Assembly: GCA_017960525.1 (NCBI GenBank)
Contig: JAGCZA010000100.1
Coordinates: 1 to 37,715 of the forward strand
DNA from: Prevotella sp.
GTDB taxonomy: Bacteria; Bacteroidota; Bacteroidia; Bacteroidales; Bacteroidaceae
Reading direction: 5' to 3'
DNA: 37,715 nucleotides
Below, piece by piece: positions 23,417 through 30,351 of this stretch (positions are counted from its first letter, which is position 1; each line of letters starts with the position of its first letter). The notes under the pieces were generated by a model. The model saw only the letters and a program-made list of their open reading frames with translations, was not told the origin of the DNA and searched no databases. Position numbers and translations under genes: made by a program.

Positions 23417-24355
23417 GTGTTTAGGCGTAGGCTATGGATATTGCTCCCGATGCTGATGGGCTCGCTGTATGCGGGTGCCCAGTACGACCCGTCGTTCAGC
23501 CATTACTGGGCGATGGAGCCGTTTTTTAATCCTGCCGCATCGGGCAAGCAGGAGAAAATCAATGTCAGCGTGGCCTACAATATGTCGATGGTCGGCTTTG
23601 AGCACAATCCACGTACCATCTACCTTTCCGGCGATATGCCTTTCTATGCCCTCGGCGCCTATCATGGCGTGGGCGTTCAGATGGTGAACGACGATATTGG
23701 TGCCTTCTCCCACAAGAAATTCTCGGTGATGTATGCGTTCAAGCAGAAACTGCTCGGGGGCGTTCTCAGCATCGGCGTGCAGCCGGCTATGCTCAGTGAG
23801 AACCTGAACGGCTCGAAACTGGAATTTGAGGAGTCCGGCGACCTGGCTTTCTCTACGTCGGAAGTCACGGGAACAGCCTTCGACCTGAGTGGCGGCATCT
23901 ACTATCAGCGCAATAACTGGTATGCCGGACTGTCGGTTCAACACGCGCTGGCGCCCACCGTGGAACTGGGAGAAACCAATGAGTTGAACCTGATGCAGTC
24001 GTATTATTTTACGGCAGGATGCAATATTCGACTTAAAAATCCGTTTCTAACAATACAGCCGTCAGCGCTGCTCCGTTCAGACGGGGTTGGCTATCGTGCC
24101 GACATCACAGCCCGCCTGACCTATACCTACGAGCAAAGGCTGATGTATGCTGGCTTAGGCTACAGCCCTACCAATTCCGCCACGGTCTACCTTGGCGGCA
24201 AGTTCCACGGAATTATGTTGGGCTACAGTTACGAGATTTACACCTCGGCTATCAGCCTTCGCAACGGCAGCCACGAGTTGCACGTGGGTTACCAGACCGA
24301 CGTCAACCTGTTCAAGAAAGGCAGGAACAAGCACCAGAGCGTAAGACTGCTTTGA
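23417..24355 (+). CDS. porP: T9SS outer-membrane protein PorP/SprF family
   Basis: A 312-residue protein with a signal peptide (LWILLPMLMGSLYAGAQ) followed at once by YDPSFSHYWAMEPFFNPAAS, the diagnostic opening of PorP/SprF proteins, and then a beta-barrel of alternating strands ending in aromatic residues. The family docks the PorKN ring or specific cargo at the outer membrane. It starts at GTG 23417; no ATG fits in frame upstream. First gene of the T9SS core cluster porP-porK-porL-porM-porN, with a 78-bp gap to porK. It lies after palindrome array 2. I see no convincing TAnnTTTG promoter in front of it. Confidence 0.9.
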   Translation: MFRRRLWILLPMLMGSLYAGAQYDPSFSHYWAMEPFFNPAASGKQEKINVSVAYNMSMVGFEHNPRTIYLSGDMPFYALGAYHGVGVQMVNDDIGAFSHKKFSVMYAFKQKLLGGVLSIGVQPAMLSENLNGSKLEFEESGDLAFSTSEVTGTAFDLSGGIYYQRNNWYAGLSVQHALAPTVELGETNELNLMQSYYFTAGCNIRLKNPFLTIQPSALLRSDGVGYRADITARLTYTYEQRLMYAGLGYSPTNSATVYLGGKFHGIMLGYSYEIYTSAISLRNGSHELHVGYQTDVNLFKKGRNKHQSVRLL

Positions 24356-24433
24356 AATGAGGGCGGCGTGATGACAGTGTGATAACGATATAACGTGATA
24401 ACGAAAAAACGATAATAACGAAATAACGACAAG

Positions 24434-25909
24434 ATGGTAAAAACAATGTTCAAATCTATAGTTGGAGGTGGAATGTTCCTTCTCATTTTGTTGCTCACCT
24501 CCTGCTTTGGTGGCAAGGAGACAACAGCATCGGGCGGTGAACTGACTGGCTCCAGCGGCAAGTCGTTCTCGGAACCGGCACCCTATGGTATGGTCCTCAT
24601 CAAGCGTGGCCATCTGAAGATGGGTATGGAAACGCCCGATTCGCTTTGGGGCAAGGAGACACCGGTGAGAGACATCTCCGTGGAGGGATTCTGGATGGAC
24701 GATACCGAGATTACCAATTCTGAGTATCGCCAGTTCGTGAACTATGTGCGCGACAGCATCATCCGCGAGCGTCTGGCCGACCCCAATTACGGTGGCGACG
24801 AGAGTTTCAAGATTGAGGAAGACAAAAACGGCGACCCCATCACGCCTCACCTGAACTGGAAGAAGCCCATCCCCCGCAAGCCTAACGAGGACGAGCAGAG
24901 GGCTATTGAGAGTGTCTACGTCGTCAATCCTGTAACGGGCGAGAAGATGCTTGATGCCAACCAGATGAACTTCCGCTATGAGGTGTACGACTATACGGAG
25001 GCCGCCCTGCGCCGCAACCGCCTGAACCCCGAGGAGCGCAACCTGAACACCGATATCCCCGTGGATCCCAATGCCGAGGTGTGGATTTCAAAGGACACCG
25101 CCTATATCAACGACGAGGGAAAGATCGTGCGTGAGACCATCAACCGCCAGTTGACCGGCCCGTGGGACTTCCTTAATACGTACATTATTAATATATACCC
25201 CGACACGACTTGCTGGGTGAACGACTTCCCCAACGCCGACAACGAGGTGTATATGCGCAACTATTTCTCCAACGCGGCCTACAACGAATATCCCGTGGTG
25301 GGTGTCACTTGGGAGCAGGCCAACGCCTTCTGCCAGTGGCGCACCGACTTCCTGCTCAAGGGCCTCGGCCCGTCGGCCCGCTTCGTGCAGCGTTACCGTC
25401 TGCCGACGGAGGCCGAATGGGAGTATGCCGCACGCGGCAAGGACGGCACAGAGTTCCCCTGGGAGAATGAGGATGTGGCCAGCGGCAAGGGCTGTTTCTT
25501 TGCCAATTTCAAGCCTGAGGGCGGCAACTACACCAAGGACGGCAATCTCATCACCTCGAAGGTGGGCATCTATAGCGCCAACAGCAACGGCCTCTTCGAT
25601 ATGGCCGGCAACGTGGCCGAGTGGACATCGACCATCTATACCGAGGCAGGCGTCGATGCTATGAACGACATCAACCCGCAACTGAAGTACAATGCCGCCA
25701 AGGAAGACCCTTATCGGTTGAAGAAGAAGAGCGTGCGCGGCGGCTCGTGGAAAGACCCCGAAAGTTACATTCGCTCGGCCTGGCGCAGCAGCGAGTTCCA
25801 GAACCAGCCCCGCTCCTTCATAGGCTTCCGTTGCGTCCGCTCTCTGGCCAGCACCAGCAGTGAGAAGGCAAAGCCGGCCAAGGCGACAGTAAAGAAATCA
25901 AAGAAGTAA
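24434..25909 (+). CDS. porK: T9SS ring lipoprotein PorK/GldK
   Basis: A 491-residue lipoprotein: hydrophobic leader ending LLTSC (Cys24). The body is an FGE-sulfatase/formylglycine-generating-enzyme fold: YGMVLIKRGHLKMG, FWMDDTEITNSEYRQFV, YPVVGVTWEQANAFCQWR, RLPTEAEWEYAARG, NGLFDMAGNVAEWTS, VRGGSWKDPESYIRSAWRSS and IGFRCVRS. In GldK/PorK the fold is structural: with PorN it forms the periplasmic ring under the outer membrane. The C-terminal tail is basic (KPAKATVKKSKK). The 19 bases before its ATG are nearly identical to those before porL. Confidence 0.95.
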   Translation: MVKTMFKSIVGGGMFLLILLLTSCFGGKETTASGGELTGSSGKSFSEPAPYGMVLIKRGHLKMGMETPDSLWGKETPVRDISVEGFWMDDTEITNSEYRQFVNYVRDSIIRERLADPNYGGDESFKIEEDKNGDPITPHLNWKKPIPRKPNEDEQRAIESVYVVNPVTGEKMLDANQMNFRYEVYDYTEAALRRNRLNPEERNLNTDIPVDPNAEVWISKDTAYINDEGKIVRETINRQLTGPWDFLNTYIINIYPDTTCWVNDFPNADNEVYMRNYFSNAAYNEYPVVGVTWEQANAFCQWRTDFLLKGLGPSARFVQRYRLPTEAEWEYAARGKDGTEFPWENEDVASGKGCFFANFKPEGGNYTKDGNLITSKVGIYSANSNGLFDMAGNVAEWTSTIYTEAGVDAMNDINPQLKYNAAKEDPYRLKKKSVRGGSWKDPESYIRSAWRSSEFQNQPRSFIGFRCVRSLASTSSEKAKPAKATVKKSKK

Positions 25910-25935
25910 CAACGTGATAACGAAATAACGCCAAG

Positions 25936-26886
25936 ATGACTAAGTATAGCAAATTCAATATTATCTATCTGCTGCAGAGGTGGCTCGACAGCGTGCCCGG
26001 GCAGACGTTTATGAATTACGCCTACAGTTGGGGTGCTTCTATCGTGATTCTGGGTGCACTCTTCAAACTGACCCACCTGCCGGGAGCCAACTTTATGCTG
26101 TTCCTGGGTATGGGTACTGAGGTGCTTGTGTTCTTCATTGCCGGTTTCGACCGACCATTCGACAAGACCGAGGACGGCAAGGAACTGCCCACCCACGTTG
26201 GCGAAGATTTGCAGACCGAAGTCGAGACACAGGGCCAGCAGACTACCATCATCGGTGGTGGCGGCAGTGGTACTATCGTCATCGGCGGCGGCTCTGCCGA
26301 AGTGACTGGCGAAGAGGGTGCCGAGGTCCACACAGAAGGTGGTGGCGGCGGTATCATCGGCGGCGGTGGCTACATTGGCGGCGGCGGTTACGTCGGCGGT
26401 GGTGGCGGCTACATTGGCGGTGGCACAGTTGGCGAAGGCGAGGCACCTGCAGTCGAAGGCGACGGAACCATTTCTGCCGGCGGTGGCGGCATCATCGGCG
26501 GTGGTATCATCGGTGGCGTGGTTGCTCCTCAGCAGCCCGAACTGCCCGAAATCGACCCCGAAGAGATGGAGGAGGCCACGCAAGGCTATGTGGAGCAGTT
26601 GAAGGCTCTTACCGAAACTCTGAAGAAGGTGTCGGAGCAGAGCGAGCGCCTGACCCGCGACAGCGAGGAGATGGAGAACCTGAACCGCACGCTGACCGGC
26701 ATCTGCAAGGTTTACGAGATGCAACTTAAGGGCGCCAGCCAGCAAATTGGCACCATTGACCAAATCAACGACCAGACCCGCAAGATGGCCGAGCAAATCG
26801 CCGAACTGAACCGCATCTATGCCCGTATGATTGAGGCTATGACCACCAATATGCCCCAAGTGAAAGGTTCAGAGTTAAACGTTTAG
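25936..26886 (+). CDS. porL: T9SS inner-membrane motor protein PorL/GldL, with long glycine-rich linker
   Basis: A 316-residue protein. Two membrane helices at about 27-45 and 52-70; the second carries Glu62 in FLGMGTEVLVFFIAGF, matching the conserved Glu of the GldL proton-driven motor. The C-terminal cytoplasmic part (about 201-316) is a coiled coil. Between them, residues 107-195 are a glycine-rich, low-complexity stretch with units such as GGGGYIGGGGYVGGGG and IIGGGIIGGV, encoded by GGCGGY-rich DNA. PorL and PorM form the rotary complex that energises T9SS. The last residues (GSELNV) and the stop are made from heptamer repeats that continue into the porM gap. Confidence 0.95.
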   Translation: MTKYSKFNIIYLLQRWLDSVPGQTFMNYAYSWGASIVILGALFKLTHLPGANFMLFLGMGTEVLVFFIAGFDRPFDKTEDGKELPTHVGEDLQTEVETQGQQTTIIGGGGSGTIVIGGGSAEVTGEEGAEVHTEGGGGGIIGGGGYIGGGGYVGGGGGYIGGGTVGEGEAPAVEGDGTISAGGGGIIGGGIIGGVVAPQQPELPEIDPEEMEEATQGYVEQLKALTETLKKVSEQSERLTRDSEEMENLNRTLTGICKVYEMQLKGASQQIGTIDQINDQTRKMAEQIAELNRIYARMIEAMTTNMPQVKGSELNV

Positions 26887-26956
26887 AGTTGAGTGACTTT
26901 ACACACTCTCAACCCCCAAACTAAAGTCACTAAACTCTAAACACTAAACACTCAAC
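26873..26956. repeat. Twelve-unit heptamer array with a 21-bp near-perfect inverted repeat, porL-porM gap
   Basis: Seven-base units in register (e.g. CGTTTAG, AGTTGAG, TGACTTT, ACTAAAC, TCTAAAC, ACTCAAC). The segments 26881-26901 and 26922-26942 are reverse complements with one mismatch, separated by 20 bases, and would fold into a long mRNA hairpin. It lies inside the T9SS operon. Confidence 0.8.
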
Positions 26957-26963
26957 AAGAAAA

Positions 26964-28529
26964 ATGGCAATAAAGAAAAGACCCGTTTCTCCGCGCCAGA
27001 AGATGATCAACCTGATGTACGTCGTCTTGATGGCTATGCTCGCCTTGAACGTCTCCAACGAGGTGCTCAACGGCTTCGCCATCGTCGGCGAAAGCATCGG
27101 ACGAACCACGGAGAACGCCATCAAAGATAACCAGGCCATCTACGAGGCTTTCGAGGAGCAGATGAAGGCCAACCCGCAAAAGGTGAAGGAGTGGTACGAC
27201 AAGGCCCAGTTGGTGCGCCAGATGAGCGATTCGCTCTACGACTTTGCCGCCGAACTGAAACTGGCCATTGCCCGCGAGGCTGATGGCGAGGACGGCGACC
27301 CCAACCACCTGAAGGGCCAGGAAGACCTGGAAGCCTCGAACCAGGTGATGCTTGCGCCGGGACGCGGCAAGGGCGAGGCCCTGAAACTGGCCATTGAGAG
27401 TTATCGAGAGCGCATCCTGAAGATGATTCCTGACACGGCCAAGCAGCGCAACATTGCAAGTGACCTGACCACTGAGGTGCCGGAAGACAAACGCTCGTTA
27501 GGCAAGAACTGGCAGGAGACACAGTTTGAGGCTATGCCTGCCATCGCTGCCGTCACCATCCTGTCGAAGTTGCAGGGCGATGTGCGTAACGCCGAGAAAG
27601 AGGTGCTGCACACGCTGGTGCAGAACATTGACGTGAAGGATATCCGTGTGAACCTCCTTGAGGCATTCGTCATCCCCAACTCGCAGACCATCGTGCAGGG
27701 CGACAAGTTCTCGGCCAAGATAGTGATGGCCGCCATCGATACCACGCAGGTGCCGGACATCTACATTGGTGGCAAGAAGATGGATCTGAAGGACAATGTC
27801 TATGAGCAGATATGCGGTCGTACTGGCGACTTCACCCTCACAGGCTGGATTGAAACCGTCAATGGTAATGGTGACAAACTGCGCCGCGACTTCGAGCAGA
27901 AATACACGGTTGTGGAGCCTTCGGCCACCGTTTCTGCCGACCTCACCCGTATGCTCTATGCCGGTTACTCGAACCCCATCAGCGTCTCGGTGCCTGGCGT
28001 GCCACTCAACAAAGTGTCGGCCTCGATGACCAACGGAACCCTTACGCCCAGCGGCCCCGGCAAGTATATCGCCAGACCGTCGAAGATTGGCCAGGATGCC
28101 GTCATCACCGTCACATCGACCAACACGGGCCGCCCGCAGACGATGGGTTCTTTCGCCTTCCGCGTGCGTAAGTTGCCCGACCCCACGCCGTTTATTGACG
28201 TGAAGGACGAGGCTGGCAATCCCGCCCGCTTCAAGGGAGGCAATATGAGCAAGGGTGGACTGATTGGCGCGGAAGTTGTTGGCGCCGCCATCGACGATGG
28301 AATCCTCGACATTGCTTTCCGCGTGCAGTCGTTTGAGACCGTGTTCTTCGACAATATGGGTAATGCCAAGCCGCTGGCCAGCGACGGCCCGCGCTTCTCG
28401 GCTGCCCAGAAAGACCTCTTCCGCAAACTTACACGTGGCCGCCGCTTCTACATCTCGCGTGTCGTCGCTGTAGGCCCCGATGGCATCGAGCGTACGCTCA
28501 ACACCGCTATGGAAATAAAAGTTCAGTAA
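26964..28529 (+). CDS. porM: T9SS motor stator/shaft protein PorM/GldM
   Basis: A 521-residue protein. The N-terminus KKRPVSPRQKMINLMYVVLM followed by AMLALNVSNEVL is the conserved single membrane helix of GldM/PorM. The periplasmic part contains the four expected beta domains: helical D1 (LAPGRGKGEALKLAIESYRE), then D2-D4 with NSQTIVQGDKFSAKIVMAAI, GNPISVSVPGVPLNKVSASM-like and FRVRKLPDPTPFIDVKDEAG. It spans the periplasm as a dimer and links the PorL motor with the PorKN ring. Length is normal for the family. PorN follows within four to thirty bases. Confidence 0.95.
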   Translation: MAIKKRPVSPRQKMINLMYVVLMAMLALNVSNEVLNGFAIVGESIGRTTENAIKDNQAIYEAFEEQMKANPQKVKEWYDKAQLVRQMSDSLYDFAAELKLAIAREADGEDGDPNHLKGQEDLEASNQVMLAPGRGKGEALKLAIESYRERILKMIPDTAKQRNIASDLTTEVPEDKRSLGKNWQETQFEAMPAIAAVTILSKLQGDVRNAEKEVLHTLVQNIDVKDIRVNLLEAFVIPNSQTIVQGDKFSAKIVMAAIDTTQVPDIYIGGKKMDLKDNVYEQICGRTGDFTLTGWIETVNGNGDKLRRDFEQKYTVVEPSATVSADLTRMLYAGYSNPISVSVPGVPLNKVSASMTNGTLTPSGPGKYIARPSKIGQDAVITVTSTNTGRPQTMGSFAFRVRKLPDPTPFIDVKDEAGNPARFKGGNMSKGGLIGAEVVGAAIDDGILDIAFRVQSFETVFFDNMGNAKPLASDGPRFSAAQKDLFRKLTRGRRFYISRVVAVGPDGIERTLNTAMEIKVQ

Positions 28530-28559
28530 GAAATGATAAATGATATAAAGGAAAGAACT

Positions 28560-29657
28560 ATGAAGAATAATATGTTTCGAATGAATAACAGATGGATGAT
28601 AGTGATAGGTTTATCATTTATCATTTGTCATTTATCATTTAGTGAAGCGTTTGCCCAGCCGAAGAAGAGTCGTGTGCAGCAGCAACAGAAGGCTGCCCAG
28701 CAGAAACAGCAGGGCGCTACTTCTCAGGGTGGTATGACCAAGCGAATGGAGATTATGTACCCCACTGCTGTGGATATGCCTGAAGAGGTGGTTTGGCGCC
28801 GCGACATCTACCGCGAAATCGACCTCAACAAGGAGGAGAACGCCGGACTCTACGACCCCGTGGAGCCGCAGGGCAAGCGTCTGAACCTCTTTACCTATAT
28901 ATTCAAGTTGGCATTGGGCAACTACATCCCTGTCTATGAATACAACCTTGACGGCAATGAAGTATTGGAGGCCTCGGCAAAGGTTGATATGAAGACCATT
29001 TTGGATAACTATCACATCTTCTACGAGGAGCAGGACGGCAAGGTGAAGGTGGACAACAGCGACATCCCTTCGGCTGAAGTGAAGATGTACTACCTGAAGG
29101 AGAGTGCCTACTACGACCAGGCCAACTCGTCGTTCCACATCAAGCCGATAGCCCTCTGTCCCGTTATGCTCCGTGAGGACGATTTCGGTGGCGAGGCAGC
29201 CAAGTACCCGTTGTTCTGGGTGAAGTACAGCGAGGTGGAACCCTATCTGAGCCGTCAGACCATCAAGACCAGCGACGTGAATGACGCTGCCATGATGAAC
29301 CTTGACGACTATTTCACCCTGAACAAATACAAGGGCAATATCTATAAGACGGCCAATCGACTGGGAAGGACGCTGGCACAGGTAGCCGGTAACGACTCTA
29401 CCAAGTTCACCAACGAACAGAAACGCATAGAGGCAGAGTTGCAGGCTTTCCGTGACGGTATCTTTGGCAACAAGGAGAAAACCGATTCCATAGACAGTAT
29501 CGCTGTGGCTGATCCTAAGAAGGCTAAGGCACTCCGACAGCAGCGGGCTAAGGAACAGAAGAGTACCACACGGGCGACCCGCAGCCGCAAATCGTCGGGT
29601 GGAGGTTCCTCTTCTGGCGGTTCTTCCCGTGTGTCCGTCCGTCGTGAGAGACATTGA
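28560..29657 (+). CDS. porN: T9SS ring protein PorN/GldN
   Basis: About 365 residues from the ATG at 28560, which follows AAAGGAAAGAACT; an in-frame ATG also exists at 28533. It has a signal peptide (WMIVIGLSFIICHLSFSEAF then AQ) whose middle is encoded by four TCATTTR heptamers. The mature part has the GldN phrases VVWRRDIYREIDLNKEENAG, LFTYIFKLALGNYIPVYEYN and AVGF-like VKMYYLKESAYYDQANSSFH, ILALCPVM-type ALCPVMLREDDFG and LFWVKYSEVEPYLSR. The C-terminus is basic and low complexity (Arg/Ser/Gly-rich). It pairs with PorK in the periplasmic ring. Confidence 0.9.
   Translation: MKNNMFRMNNRWMIVIGLSFIICHLSFSEAFAQPKKSRVQQQQKAAQQKQQGATSQGGMTKRMEIMYPTAVDMPEEVVWRRDIYREIDLNKEENAGLYDPVEPQGKRLNLFTYIFKLALGNYIPVYEYNLDGNEVLEASAKVDMKTILDNYHIFYEEQDGKVKVDNSDIPSAEVKMYYLKESAYYDQANSSFHIKPIALCPVMLREDDFGGEAAKYPLFWVKYSEVEPYLSRQTIKTSDVNDAAMMNLDDYFTLNKYKGNIYKTANRLGRTLAQVAGNDSTKFTNEQKRIEAELQAFRDGIFGNKEKTDSIDSIAVADPKKAKALRQQRAKEQKSTTRATRSRKSSGGGSSSGGSSRVSVRRERH
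28614..28641. repeat. Heptamer array TCATTTR x4 inside the porN signal peptide
   Basis: TCATTTA, TCATTTG, TCATTTA, TCATTTA in exact register encode IICHLSF and flanks, the hydrophobic core of the signal peptide. Confidence 0.8.
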
Positions 29658-29691
29658 AGTTTTAACGTTAAACCTTTAATTATAATCGATT

Positions 29692-30336
29692 ATGAAGAAA
29701 TTTATTAGCACAATGATTGTGGCAGTGGCTCTGATGGCAGCCACACCCGCACTAGCCCAAGGCTTCAAGTTTGGTGTCAAGGGCGGTTTGAATGTCACCA
29801 GTATGAGTTTCGACAGTTTCAACAATGCCGTTGATATGGCCAAGAAAAACAAGGCCGGATGGTATATCGGACCCACGGTGAAGTTCTCATTGCCGATTGG
29901 TCTGGGCTTCGATGCAGCCGCCTTCTACGACCAGCGCAACACTCAAATGGAGGGTAACGACATCAAGCAGAAGACAGTCTATATCCCTATTAACCTTCGC
30001 TACAACATCGGTCTGGGAGGTCTGGGCAGCGTCTATGTGGCTGCCGGTCCTCAGTTCGGCTTCAACGTGGGCGACACCGACATCGACGTGATGTATCTTG
30101 GAGAGTCGAAAGAGCAGATTAAGGACAATTTCCAGATCAGGAAATCTACTTTAGGCATCAACCTTGGAGCAGGCGTTTCGCTCCTGAAGCATCTTGAGGT
30201 GGGTTTGGTGTACAACATTCCTTTCGGCAATACTGCCGATGTGAAGGGTGGCTTGAAGGATATGTACGAAGATCTGAAGTACAAGTACGACGTGAAGAGC
30301 AACACCTTCCAGGTGTCTGCCGCCTTCTATTTCTAA
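29692..30336 (+). CDS. Outer-membrane beta-barrel protein (PF13568-like)
   Basis: A 214-residue protein with a clear signal peptide (MKKFISTMIVAVALMAATPA LAQ, cleavage after ALA) followed by GFKFGVKGGLNVTSMSF, the usual opening of Bacteroidetes small barrels often called 'PorT family'. Alternating strands and a final Phe (FQVSAAFYF) fit BAM-dependent insertion of an eight- to ten-strand barrel. It follows porN by 34 bases and may be on the T9SS transcript, but the sequence gives no sign that it is the true PorT. Confidence 0.8.
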   Translation: MKKFISTMIVAVALMAATPALAQGFKFGVKGGLNVTSMSFDSFNNAVDMAKKNKAGWYIGPTVKFSLPIGLGFDAAAFYDQRNTQMEGNDIKQKTVYIPINLRYNIGLGGLGSVYVAAGPQFGFNVGDTDIDVMYLGESKEQIKDNFQIRKSTLGINLGAGVSLLKHLEVGLVYNIPFGNTADVKGGLKDMYEDLKYKYDVKSNTFQVSAAFYF

Positions 30337-30351
30337 GAAACCGTCAAGACT

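Noticed and set aside
25765-26859. Minus-strand frame rich in Ala/Thr/Asp opposite porL
   Set aside because: It is the complement of the glycine-rich PorL coding repeats, so its composition is a by-product.
29692-30336. True T9SS PorT
   Set aside because: Only the general beta-barrel pattern is seen; this family is broad and proximity to porN is not enough.
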